Part shown: piece by piece, positions 8,034 through 15,270 of the stretch
Position numbering within the stretch: position 1 is the stretch's first letter
Layout of the letters: every line of letters starts with the position of its first letter
Assembly (NCBI GenBank): GCA_026400425.1
Contig: JAPLPC010000268.1
Location: 1-15,270 of the forward strand
Direction: 5' to 3'
Source of the DNA: Hyphomicrobiales bacterium
GTDB lineage: Bacteria; Pseudomonadota; Alphaproteobacteria; Rhizobiales; Xanthobacteraceae
Length of the DNA stretch: 15,270 bases
Translations under genes and position numbers: made by a program
The notes under the pieces: model-generated
What the model saw: only the letters and a program-made list of their open reading frames with translations
Databases searched by the model: none
Told to the model about the DNA's origin: nothing

Positions 8034-9319
8034 TTGACCCGACGCGCAAACCACATCGTTTTGCTGGGAATGGCGCTCGCGAGCGCGGCGCTGGCGGTTG
8101 GCTGGTGTTCGGATACCCGTGCCGCGTCGGAGCCTGGTCCAGAGGTTGCAACTCAGCAGCCAGGCACGGACAAACCCGTCGATGCCTCGCTGCCCATCGC
8201 GTCCGATGTCCGCATTGCCGGGGACGACAAACAGACCCGCTTCATTCTCGATCTCGACCGCAAGGTGTCGCTTCGCGCCTTCACGCTGGCAGATCCGTAT
8301 CGCGTCGTCATCGACCTGCCGCAGGTGGCATTTCATCTCGATCCCGGGGCAGGAACGGTGACCCGTGGGCTGATCAAGGCGTTCCGCTACGGCATGGTAA
8401 TGCCCGGAGGCTCCCGAGTGGTGATCGATCTGGCAAAGCCGGTGAAGATCAGGAGTGCGACAGCGCTCGATCCAGCCAATGGCCAGCCGGCCCGCATGGT
8501 GATCGAACTCGAAGCCGTGGATCGCACCACGTTCGTGCAGGGGCTTGCCGTCGAGAACCGCCCGGAATTGCGCCCGGCCATTGCCGGCAGCGCATCGCCG
8601 TCGCCGGTGGTCGCAACGGTGGTGTCGAATGCGGCTGCGGCTGTCGAGACCGACAACCGGCCGGTGGTGGTGCTCGACCCCGGCCATGGCGGCATGGACA
8701 ATGGCACCCAGGCCGATGGCGAAAGCGAGAAAAGCATCGTGCTGGCTTTTGGCCTCGCTCTGCGCGACCGGCTGGAGAAGCTCGGCAAATTTCGTGTCGT
8801 CATGACGCGCTCGGACGACACCTTCATCGCTCTCGACGAGCGTGTTAAATTGGCCCGCGGCCATAGTGCAGCGCTGTTCGTGTCGATCCATGCCGACGCG
8901 TTGCCGCGCGGTGAGGGGGATGCCCAGGGGGCGACCGTCTATACGCTATCGGACAAGGCGTCCGACGCGGAAGCGCAGCGTCTGGCGGACCTCGAAAACA
9001 AGGCGGATGCCATCGCCGGCGTGAACCTCACCGAAGAGCCGACCGAGGTGGCGGATATCCTGATCGATCTCGCGCAGCGCGAGACCCGGACCTTTTCGGG
9101 ACGATTTGCCCGTCTTGTTGCGAAAGAGATGAAAGTCACCACCCGGATGCACAAGCGGACGTGCCATCCGTGCTGATCGAACTCGGCTACGTCTCCAACA
9201 AAGACGACCTGCAGTCGCTGATGTCGGAGAACTGGCGCTCCAAAACGGTCGGTGCGGTCGCCAAGTCGATCGACGGCTATTTTTCCAAGCACCTGGTGTC
9301 CGCTGGCGCAGCGAACTGA
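8034..9319 (+). pseudogene. N-acetylmuramoyl-L-alanine amidase (AMIN + Amidase_3), interrupted near C-terminus
   Basis: An AmiC-type periplasmic zinc amidase that cleaves the amide bond between N-acetylmuramic acid and L-alanine, used in daughter-cell separation. I place the start at TTG 8034, with GGAGG at 8017-8021 (12 nt away, rather long); it gives a normal signal peptide (T-R-R-A-N then a hydrophobic run to about residue 31). The AMIN domain, which binds peptidoglycan, spans about 57-165. The catalytic domain starts near 210 with zinc ligands H218 (D-P-G-H-G-G), E232 (E-S-E-K-S) and H286 (S-I-H-A-D-A). At 9156-9157 the frame breaks after R-M-H-K. The conserved end, D-V-P-S-V-L-I-E-L-G-Y-V with the catalytic glutamate, resumes in another frame and ends at TGA 9317-9319. 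About 13 residues (an N-P-L-K-S-A-G-F-R-V-like stretch) seem to be missing. As it reads here, the protein would lose its catalytic C-terminus. Confidence 0.88.
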
Positions 9320-9336
9320 TCGATCGGCGGAATGTC

Positions 9337-9359
9337 AGGGCTTTCAACGTCGGAGCCCT
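9337..9359 (+). terminator. Short hairpin after the amidase gene, weak terminator candidate
   Basis: A 6-bp inverted repeat, AGGGCT (9337-9342) and AGCCCT (9354-9359), with an 11-nt loop starts 18 nt after the amidase stop and is followed by AGTTTGG. There is no proper T-run, so intrinsic termination is doubtful. It may be chance. Confidence 0.25.
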
Positions 9360-9529
9360 AGTTTGGCCACAGCGCACATTCTATAAAATCAGTTACAGGA
9401 CTGGAGAATCGGCTGCCTCGTGCGGTGGCTGTGGGCGTCTCTAGTCGTTTGATTTTGACTGACTTTCGCCCCCGGCGGCTGCCATTTGTGCTATATGGCC
9501 GCACAGCGACTGAAACGGATCGTCTCAAC

Positions 9530-12016
9530 ATGCGTCTGCTCGTGCGGTTTTTCGGGTTCTTGTTCGCCGCAGGAACCGTCGTGTTCCTGGTTGGCGTCGC
9601 CGCCGCCGCGGGCTTGATCTGGCATTTCTCGAAGGATCTGCCTGACTATTCGCAACTGCAGGACTATGAGCCGCCGGTGATGACCCGCGTGCATGCGGCC
9701 GATGGCCAGTTGCTCGGCGAATACGCCAAGGAACGTCGGCTTTATCTGCCGATCCAGGCAATCCCGAAGCTGGTGGTGAACGCGTTCCTCGCGGCCGAAG
9801 ACAAGAATTTCTACGAGCATGGCGGCCTCGATTACACCGGCATGGCGCGAGCCGGCCTGCTGTATCTGCAAAATCTCGGGTCCAACCGTCGTCCGCAGGG
9901 CGCGTCCACGATCACCCAGCAGGTCGCCAAGAACTTCCTGTTGACCAACGAGGTCTCGTTCGATCGCAAGATCAAGGAAGCGCTGCTGGCGATGCGCATC
10001 GAGCGGACCTATTCGAAGGACAAGATCCTCGAACTGTATCTCAACGAAATCTATCTCGGCCTTGGCGCCTACGGCATCGCCGCCGCGTCGCTGGTTTATT
10101 TCGACAAGTCGGTGAATGAGCTGACGGTGTCGGAAGCCGCTTATCTCGCGGCGCTGCCGAAAGCGCCGTCGACGCTGCATCCCGTGAAGAATCGCGACCG
10201 CGCCATCGAGCGACGCAACTACGTCATCGACCGCCTGGTCGAGAATGGCTGGGTCAAGCAGGCCGATGCCGACAAGGCCCGCAAGGAGACGCTGAGCGTG
10301 ACCGGCCGCGGCAGCCACGCGCACATCTTCGCCGGCGAATACTTTGCCGAGGAAGTCCGCCGCGACATTCTGGAGCGGTATGGCGAAAAGAAACTGTATG
10401 AAGGCGGCCTGTCGGTCCGCACCACGCTCGATCCCAAGCTGCAGGTGATGGCGCGCAAGACCATGACAAATGGCCTGATCAATTTCGACGAGGTACGCGG
10501 CTGGCGCGGCGCCACCAACAAGATCGACATTTCCGGCGATTGGGGCGTCAAGCTCGCGGAAGTGAAGTCGCTTTCGGACATCGCGCCGTGGAAGATGGCG
10601 GTGGTGCTCGACGTCTCCGATCAATCGGCGCGGATCGGCTTCCAGCCAGGTCGCGAATTGGGCGGCGCCGTGTCGAAGGATCGCCAGACCGGCCTCGTCG
10701 CTCTGGATGGCGTGCGCTGGGCGAAGGCCGCCGCCGGCCCGACCCGCGGCAAGACGCCGACCGCCGTGTCGCAGGTGCTGAGCGCCGGCGACGTGATCTA
10801 TGTCGATCCGCTGACAGACGGTTCGGTAGTCGAAGGTCAGTTCCGGCTGCGGCAGTATCCGGAAGTGTCCGGCGCCATGGTGGCGATGGATCCCAACACC
10901 GGCCGCGTGCTGGCGATGGTCGGCGGATTCTCGTTCGATCAGAGCCATTTCAACCGCGCCACCCAGGCCTATCGCCAGCCCGGCTCGTCGTTCAAGCCGC
11001 TGGTCTATTCGGCGGCAATGGACAACGGCTACACGCCGTCCACCGTGGTGGTGGACGCGCCGATCGAAATCGATCAGGGCACCGGCGGCAATGTTTGGCG
11101 TCCGGACAACTATTCGACCGGCAAATATTATGGCCCAGTGACGTTGCGAAACGCGCTGCAGCGCTCGCTGAACACGGTGACGGTGCGTCTGGCGCAGGAT
11201 GTCGGCATGCCGCTGATCGGCGAATACGCCAAGCGCTTCGGCGTCTATGACGAATTGCCGAACTATCTATCCTACGCGCTCGGTGCCGGCGAAACCACGG
11301 TGATGCGCATGGTGACGGCGTATTCGATGTTCGCCAATGGTGGTCGCCGCGTGAAATCCACCCTGATCGATCGCATTCAGGATCGCTACGGCCACACGAT
11401 GTTCAAGCACGATCAGCGCGAATGCCGTGGCTGCGATGCGCCGGAGGGCTGGAAGAACCAGCCCGAGCCGCAACTCGTCGATCGCCGCGAGCAGGTGATG
11501 GATCCGATGACCGCCTACCAGATCACGTCGATGATGGAAGGCGTCGTGCAGGGCGGCACCGCCACCGTTCTGCGTGAGGTCGGCAAGCCGATCGCGGGCA
11601 AGACCGGCACCACCAATGATGAGAAGGACGCCTGGTTCGTCGGCTTCTCGCCGGACGTGGTGGTGGGCATTTATGTCGGCTACGACAAGCCACGCAATCT
11701 CGGCGCCAAGGCGACCGGCGGCGCGCTTGCCGCGCCGATCGCCAAGGACTTCATGAAGCTGGCATTGGCCGACAAGCAGGCGGTGCCGTTCAAGGTCCCG
11801 GCCGGAATCAAGCTGATCCGCGTCGACGCCAAGACCGGCATGCGCGCCGGCCCGGGCGAGGGTGGCCGCACCATCCTGGAAGCGTTCAAGCCGGGTACGG
11901 CGCCGCCGGATAATTACTCTGTCATCGGCGTCGCCGATGCCGACGGGCGCTCGCAGCAGATCGCCCCCGATACCGACCGCATGTTCATGCGTCCGGGAAC
12001 GGGTGGGCTGTATTGA
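9530..12016 (+). CDS. mrcA: Penicillin-binding protein 1A (bifunctional class A PBP)
   Basis: An 828-residue class A PBP that polymerises glycan strands and cross-links stem peptides. The start is ATG 9530; an in-frame GTG at 9425 would add 35 residues ahead of the usual N-terminus. Residues about 7-32 form the membrane anchor. The GT51 glycosyltransferase domain spans about 50-230, with catalytic E90 in A-E-D-K-N-F-Y-E-H, Q-G-A-S-T-I-T-Q-Q (123-131) and the L-Y-L-N-E-I-Y-L-G motif near 169-177. An OB-like insert follows (about 320-440). The transpeptidase motifs are S-S-F-K (nucleophile S486, K489), S-L-N (546-548) and K-T-G-T (691-694). The tail is low-complexity and ends at residue 828. 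The gene is intact, unlike its neighbours on either side. It lies between the amidase and prfB, an order common in Hyphomicrobiales. Confidence 0.95.
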   Translation: MRLLVRFFGFLFAAGTVVFLVGVAAAAGLIWHFSKDLPDYSQLQDYEPPVMTRVHAADGQLLGEYAKERRLYLPIQAIPKLVVNAFLAAEDKNFYEHGGLDYTGMARAGLLYLQNLGSNRRPQGASTITQQVAKNFLLTNEVSFDRKIKEALLAMRIERTYSKDKILELYLNEIYLGLGAYGIAAASLVYFDKSVNELTVSEAAYLAALPKAPSTLHPVKNRDRAIERRNYVIDRLVENGWVKQADADKARKETLSVTGRGSHAHIFAGEYFAEEVRRDILERYGEKKLYEGGLSVRTTLDPKLQVMARKTMTNGLINFDEVRGWRGATNKIDISGDWGVKLAEVKSLSDIAPWKMAVVLDVSDQSARIGFQPGRELGGAVSKDRQTGLVALDGVRWAKAAAGPTRGKTPTAVSQVLSAGDVIYVDPLTDGSVVEGQFRLRQYPEVSGAMVAMDPNTGRVLAMVGGFSFDQSHFNRATQAYRQPGSSFKPLVYSAAMDNGYTPSTVVVDAPIEIDQGTGGNVWRPDNYSTGKYYGPVTLRNALQRSLNTVTVRLAQDVGMPLIGEYAKRFGVYDELPNYLSYALGAGETTVMRMVTAYSMFANGGRRVKSTLIDRIQDRYGHTMFKHDQRECRGCDAPEGWKNQPEPQLVDRREQVMDPMTAYQITSMMEGVVQGGTATVLREVGKPIAGKTGTTNDEKDAWFVGFSPDVVVGIYVGYDKPRNLGAKATGGALAAPIAKDFMKLALADKQAVPFKVPAGIKLIRVDAKTGMRAGPGEGGRTILEAFKPGTAPPDNYSVIGVADADGRSQQIAPDTDRMFMRPGTGGLY

Positions 12017-12033
12017 TGGCCAGTTGAACAGGT

Positions 12034-12063
12034 GCACGCCGCGCATTGCGCTTTGCGGCGTGC
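12034..12063 (+). terminator. Hairpin between PBP1A and prfB genes
   Basis: A perfect 9-bp GC-rich inverted repeat, GCACGCCGC (12034-12042) and GCGGCGTGC (12055-12063), with a 12-nt loop begins 18 nt after the PBP1A stop. It is followed by CTCGCTAAAT rather than a T-run, so it is a candidate terminator or mRNA-stabilising stem. Confidence 0.45.
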
Positions 12064-12091
12064 CTCGCTAAATCCCCATTTCGAATCCCAT

Positions 12092-12105
12092 GCGGCCGCG
12101 GCCGC
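12092..12105. repeat. 14-bp perfect palindrome in the prfB leader
   Basis: GCGGCCGCGGCCGC is self-complementary and ends 14 nt before the prfB start codon. It could fold in the leader or simply reflect high GC. No ribosome binding site is obvious between it and the ATG. Confidence 0.35.
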
Positions 12106-12119
12106 GAGCTGGACATTTC

Positions 12120-13195
12120 ATGCGCGCTGAAATCGAACGCCTTGTAGAAGAGATCAAGCAGTCAGTCGGGCTGCTGAGGAGGCATCTTTGACGTCGATGC
12201 ATCCACGGCACGACTTGCAGAGCTGAACGCTCTCGCCGAAGACCCCAATCTCTGGAACGACCCCCAGAAGGCCCAAAGGCTGATGCAGGAGCGCACCTCG
12301 CTCGAGGATTCGCTGCAGGGCATCGGCAAGGTCACGCGTGAGCTCGACGACAATATCGAGATGATCGAACTCGGCGAGGCCGAGGGCGATGCGGGCGTGG
12401 TGACGGAAGCCGAAGCCGCGCTGAAAGCGCTGAAGAAGGAAGTCTCGCGCCGCGAGCTGGAAGCACTGCTGTCCGGCGAGGCCGATCGCTTCGACACCTA
12501 TCTCGAAGTCCATGCCGGCGCCGGCGGCACCGAGAGCCAGGACTGGGCCTCGATGCTGTTGCGCATGTAGCGAAGAAGCCGGCATCAAGTCGGCGACGAT
12601 TCAGATCTCCGGCCATAACGCCTATGGCTGGCTGAAAACCGAAGGTGGCGTGCATCGTCTGGTGCGGAGTTCGCCTTACGATTCCAATGCGCGCCGCCAC
12701 ACCTCGTTCTCGAGTGTCGCGATCTTTCCGGTGGTCGATGACTCGATCAAGATCGACATCAACGAATCCGACGTCCGCGTCGATACGATGCGCTCGGGCG
12801 GCGCCGGCGGTCAGCACGTCAACAAGACCGAGTCGGCGGTGCGTCTGACGCATATCCCGTCGGGCGTCGCGGTGGTCTGTCAGGCCGGTCGTTCGCAGCA
12901 CAAGAACAAGGCCCAGGCTTGGGACATGTTGCGCGCGCGGCTGTACGAAATCGAATTGAAGAAGCGCGAAGAGAAGGCGGCCGCCGATCAGGCCGCCAAG
13001 ACCGATATCGGCTGGGGGCATCAGATCCGCTCCTACGTGCTGCAGCCCTATCAGATGGTGAAAGACCTGCGCACCGGCGTGCAGACCTCGGATACGTCAG
13101 GGGTGCTCGACGGCGATCTCGACGAGTTCATGGCCGCAACCCTGGCCCAACGCGCCTTCGGCACCACCCCGGGCGCCATCGACGACGTCGATTGA
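12120..13195 (+). pseudogene. prfB: Peptide chain release factor 2: programmed frameshift plus a second break
   Basis: RF2 reads UGA and UAA stop codons and triggers peptide release. The start is ATG 12120 (M-R-A-E-I-E-R-L-V-E-E-I). Codon 24 is an in-frame TGA inside the classic RF2 recoding site; a +1 shift joins H-L to D-V-D-A-S, so this interruption is natural. The frame then runs through T-Y-L-E-V-H-A-G-A-G-G-T-E-S-Q-D-W to L-L-R-M, where it hits TAG at 12568-12570. The protein resumes in another frame at E-E-A-G-I-K-S-A-T-I-Q (from 12572). About 18-19 conserved residues (a Y-T-R-W-A-E-like stretch) appear to be lost. Downstream are S-P-Y at the stop-codon recognition position (12671-12679), the catalytic G-G-Q loop in G-A-G-G-Q-H-V-N-K-T, and the usual end at TGA 13193-13195. 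RF2 is essential in most bacteria, so the second break is probably not real. Confidence 0.92.
12177..12192 (+). promoter_or_regulatory. prfB: RF2 programmed +1 frameshift site
   Basis: The sequence AGG AGG CAT CTT TGA C matches the known RF2 autoregulatory site: a Shine-Dalgarno-like AGGAGG (12177-12182), a 3-nt spacer, slippery CTT (12186-12188) and TGA C (12189-12192). When RF2 is scarce, the ribosome pauses at UGA and slips forward by one base, giving CTT-GAC. When RF2 is abundant, it terminates at codon 24. The E. coli site (AGGGGG TAT CTT TGA C) has the same spacing. Confidence 0.95.
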
Positions 13196-13200
13196 GTCCC

Positions 13201-14079
13201 ATGCCCCATGTCGCCTTCATCGGTTTGGGACGTATGGGGCATGGCATGGCCGGCCGCTATCTCGATGGCGGCTTCAGCGTGGCGGTCTGGAATCGTACGC
13301 AGACCAAGGCTGACGATCTGATCGCGCGGGGCGCACGATGGGCGACGTCGCCCGCCGATGCGGCCGAGGGCGCCGATGCGATCGTGACGATGGTCGCCGA
13401 TGACGAGGCGTCCCGGTCGGTCTGGCTCGGAGGCGATGGCATCGCGCAGACCGCGAGGCCCGGCGCGATCGCGATCGAATGCTCGACGGTGTCCTATCAG
13501 CATGCGCTCTCGCTCGGCGAGGCCCTGAAATCAACTGGCCTGATCTATCTTGATTGTCCGGTGACAGGGCTTCCCGCTGCCGCCGCGAGCGGACAACTGG
13601 CACTGCTGGTCGGCGCAACCGCTGACGACCTGGAAACCGCGAGGCCATATTTGGAGCCGATTGGCGCGACGATCCGGCATTTCGGCGCGGTCGGGGCAGG
13701 GACCGTCTACAAGCTCATCAACAATCTGATGGGGGCGATCCATATCGCCGGCCTTGCTGAAGCACTCGCGGTCGCCGAACAGGCCGGCCTCGATATGCCG
13801 CTGGTGCTCGATGCCATTGCCAATGGCGTGGCCGCCAGTCCGCAAGTGCTCCGGCATGCCCCGCGCATGGTGGCACGCAATTTCGCCGACGCTTCCTTTA
13901 CGGCGGCGCTGCGCCACAAGGATGCCGTCTATGCGGTCCGCCTGGCCGAGCAATTGCTGCAGGCTAAACCGCTGATCGGCAGCGCCGCCGTTGCCGCCTA
14001 TGACAAGGCGAAGACAGTTGCGCCAGATGACGACGAAGCGCGGATGATCGAAATCGTCTCGCGGCCGCGGGACCACTAG
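13201..14079 (+). CDS. NAD(P)-dependent oxidoreductase, 3-hydroxyisobutyrate dehydrogenase family
   Basis: A 292-residue beta-hydroxyacid dehydrogenase. The N-terminal Rossmann fold carries G-L-G-R-M-G (residues 7-12). The substrate-binding signature is D-C-P-V-T-G-L-P-A-A-A-A-S-G-Q-L, and the catalytic lysine lies in the typical G-A-G-T-V-Y-K-L-I-N-N-L-M. Members oxidise 3-hydroxyisobutyrate, tartronate semialdehyde or related 3-hydroxyacids; the substrate here is not determined. The start is ATG 13201, five nucleotides after the prfB stop, so it is probably cotranscribed with prfB. The frame is also open upstream inside prfB, but that part does not resemble the family. The C-terminal all-alpha domain looks complete, ending at TAG 14077-14079. 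Confidence 0.9.
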   Translation: MPHVAFIGLGRMGHGMAGRYLDGGFSVAVWNRTQTKADDLIARGARWATSPADAAEGADAIVTMVADDEASRSVWLGGDGIAQTARPGAIAIECSTVSYQHALSLGEALKSTGLIYLDCPVTGLPAAAASGQLALLVGATADDLETARPYLEPIGATIRHFGAVGAGTVYKLINNLMGAIHIAGLAEALAVAEQAGLDMPLVLDAIANGVAASPQVLRHAPRMVARNFADASFTAALRHKDAVYAVRLAEQLLQAKPLIGSAAVAAYDKAKTVAPDDDEARMIEIVSRPRDH

Positions 14080-14168
14080 TCTCGCCGGATCGCGTCTGCG
14101 GCGTCGTGAAACAGCGATGCAACCGCCGTCGTCCTATCCTTTTCTTGCTCTCCCGATATCATCCGTCG

Positions 14169-14204
14169 GCCGGAACGCGACGACCGGTTCCGGCTTGTTC
14201 CGGC
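14169..14204. repeat. Inverted and direct 8-bp repeats upstream of the collagen-like gene
   Basis: GCCGGAAC (14169-14176) is the exact reverse complement of GTTCCGGC, which occurs twice, at 14187-14194 and 14197-14204. Two alternative hairpins could form in the leader of the collagen-like gene, or the repeats could be an operator. No T-run follows. Confidence 0.35.
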
Positions 14205-14242
14205 GCCCTCGTCGCGGTGGCATCAAACAGAAGGGTGTGGGC

Positions 14243-14569
14243 ATGAGGAAGATTTTTTCAGTTCTCGACCCCGGCGCGCAGGGTCCGGCGGGACCGCAGG
14301 GCGCGCAAGGCGTTCAGGGTGTTCCCGGCGCCCAGGGGCAGACCGGCGCTCAGGGGCCGCAGGGGCCGCAGGGCGTGCCGGGTCCCAAGGGTGAGAAGGG
14401 TGACAAGGGCGAGCCGGCGCCGGCGAGTTTCCGCGCGGTACAGGCTGACGGCGCGGTCGGTTGCGAGGCGAGTGAGACGCTGGTCTCCGTCCTGTGCCCG
14501 AGCGGTGGCGCGCCGGACGGCGTTAAGTGCGCGACCACGCCGACGGTCGGTCTCTGTCTGAAGAAGTAA
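14243..14569 (+). CDS. Small collagen-like protein with a Cys-containing C-terminal domain
   Basis: A 108-residue protein with 16 uninterrupted Gly-X-Y triplets at residues 11-58, ending in P-K-G-E-K-G-D-K-G-E-P, a very stable collagen-type sequence. The remaining 50 residues contain four cysteines (74, 85, 96, 105), which could form two disulphides. The start is ATG 14243, supported by AGAAGG at 14229-14234 with 8-nt spacing; the frame is open further upstream without a better start. The N-terminus M-R-K-I-F-S-V-L begins like a signal peptide, but the hydrophobic core and any lipobox are absent and the triplets start at residue 11. Such proteins are usually exported, so either a piece is missing or this one stays inside. 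The function is unknown. Confidence 0.8.
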   Translation: MRKIFSVLDPGAQGPAGPQGAQGVQGVPGAQGQTGAQGPQGPQGVPGPKGEKGDKGEPAPASFRAVQADGAVGCEASETLVSVLCPSGGAPDGVKCATTPTVGLCLKK

Positions 14570-14585
14570 CGCACAAGACGCCGAC

Positions 14586-14634
14586 GGGGCGACGCCATTT
14601 GCGCGTCGTCCCCGCTGCCGGGCGGGGCTCGTTT
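14586..14634. terminator. GC-rich hairpins between convergent genes
   Basis: GGGGCGACGC (14586-14595) pairs with GCGTCGTCCCC (14603-14613) with one bulged base. An overlapping alternative stem, CCCCG (14610-14614) with CGGGG (14623-14627), is followed by CTCGTTTT on the + strand. The position, just after the collagen-like gene and before the XRE gene's stop on the other strand, fits a terminator serving one or both genes. Confidence 0.6.
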
Positions 14635-14639
14635 TCGGC

Positions 14640-15269
14640 TTAACCCTTGCCGTCGCCGCGCCTGCCGAAAGAGGGCGGCGCCGATATGACCAGGTAGTAT
14701 TCGCAAGCGCGCGACGCGCGGTTTTCGAACCAGTGCTCGACATCGACTTCGAAGTAGAGCGAGTCGCCTTCTTCCAGAACGGTTTCCGTATCCTTGGTCC
14801 GCACGGTGACTTTGCCTTGTGTGGCCAGAACGTGCTTGGAGGTGCCGGCAGGGTAGGCGGGCAGACTGCCGGTCGATGTCTTCGGCGGCAGCCGATGCAG
14901 CACGACTTCCACCGCCATGCCGGCCATGACCGGCGAGAGCAGGAAACGTTCGAAGCCGGTTTTGGCATCCCGAAAGATCTGACGCTGATCCTTGCGCACG
15001 ACTGCGAAGGCGCGCCGCGGCGCATCGTCGTCGCCCATCAACGCCGAGAATGAGGTGCCAAGCGCCAGCGCAATCCGGCGCGCCACGCCGATAGTCGGGC
15101 TCTTCTCGCCGCGCTCGACTTTGGACAGCATCGCGCGGCTGACGCCGGACTGTTTCGACAACTGCTCGAGTGTGAGGTCAGCCTGTTCCCGCAGCACGCG
15201 GACCCGATCGCCGAATGCGCGACTGACGGGGTCTTCTCTGACGACCTTCCGTGCCGCAGCCTTCGCCAT
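14640..15269 (-). CDS. XRE-family transcriptional regulator with cupin domain
   Basis: A 209-residue regulator. The N-terminal lambda-repressor-like helix-turn-helix spans about residues 17-77 (R-V-R-V-L-R-E-Q through L-T-L-E-Q-L-S, S-G-V-S-R-A-M-L-S-K-V-E-R-G-E-K-S-P). The C-terminal cupin beta-barrel spans about 115-195, with G-K-V-T-V-R and E-E-G-D-S-L-Y-F. Proteins of this build often sense a small metabolite (amino acid, polyamine or similar) and control nearby transport or catabolic genes; the ligand here is unknown. The start ATG is at 15269, one base from the window edge, so a slightly longer N-terminus cannot be excluded, although M-A-K-A-A-A-R-K is a normal beginning. Its regulated partner probably lies beyond the right edge. 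Confidence 0.88.
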   Translation of the reverse strand: MAKAAARKVVREDPVSRAFGDRVRVLREQADLTLEQLSKQSGVSRAMLSKVERGEKSPTIGVARRIALALGTSFSALMGDDDAPRRAFAVVRKDQRQIFRDAKTGFERFLLSPVMAGMAVEVVLHRLPPKTSTGSLPAYPAGTSKHVLATQGKVTVRTKDTETVLEEGDSLYFEVDVEHWFENRASRACEYYLVISAPPSFGRRGDGKG

Positions 15270-15270
15270 C

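Noticed and set aside
9491..10948. A 485-residue open frame on the - strand.
   Set aside because: It is the complement of the intact PBP1A gene, whose catalytic motifs are all present. The antisense protein is rich in His, Asp and Arg and resembles nothing known.
12189..12191. The in-frame TGA in prfB as a damaging mutation.
   Set aside because: The surrounding signal is the known RF2 programmed frameshift site, so this stop is natural.
14273..14416. A short DNA tandem repeat or CRISPR-like array.
   Set aside because: The 9-base periodicity comes from Gly-X-Y codons in the collagen-like gene. There are no conserved repeats with unique spacers.

Overview
The window (about 15.3 kb, GC-rich throughout) looks like ordinary chromosomal sequence from an alphaproteobacterium of the Bradyrhizobium/Rhodopseudomonas/Afipia group (Nitrobacteraceae). 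The grounds are the style of the proteins and the run rne - amidase - PBP1A - prfB, an order I recall as conserved in Hyphomicrobiales. I see no tRNA, rRNA, insertion sequence, CRISPR array or phage gene.

Layout. 6-965 (+): Tat-exported metallo-beta-lactamase-fold hydrolase. 998-1044: long REP-like palindrome between convergent genes. 2366-1046 (-): M48 metalloprotease with a TPR-like tail, interrupted. 2490-3677 (+): class I/II aminotransferase, followed after 1 nt by bioY (3679-4254), the biotin S component. 7308-4295 (-): ribonuclease E, interrupted. 7309-8033: gene-free divergent region. 8034-9319 (+): AMIN/Amidase_3 N-acetylmuramoyl-L-alanine amidase, interrupted. 9530-12016 (+): intact penicillin-binding protein 1A. 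12120-13195 (+): prfB (release factor 2), with a textbook programmed +1 frameshift site and a second, non-programmed break. 13201-14079 (+): 3-hydroxyisobutyrate dehydrogenase-like enzyme. 14243-14569 (+): small collagen-like protein. 15269-14640 (-): XRE-cupin regulator.

Functionally the centre of the window is housekeeping: RNA decay (rne), peptidoglycan synthesis and turnover (PBP1A, amidase), translation termination (prfB) and envelope proteolysis (M48).

The most striking feature is that four conserved genes (M48 protease, rne, amidase, prfB) are each broken once, out of frame. At each break the conserved protein resumes in another frame, apparently with a short internal stretch of the family sequence missing (about 13-30 residues, judged from remembered homologues). 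rne also carries a roughly 34-residue in-frame block that does not look like the family. Because rne and prfB are normally essential, assembly or sequencing error is the simplest explanation; real decay or unusual biology would need raw-read evidence. Only the TGA at codon 24 of prfB is a natural, regulated frameshift. I found no convincing new multi-gene system.
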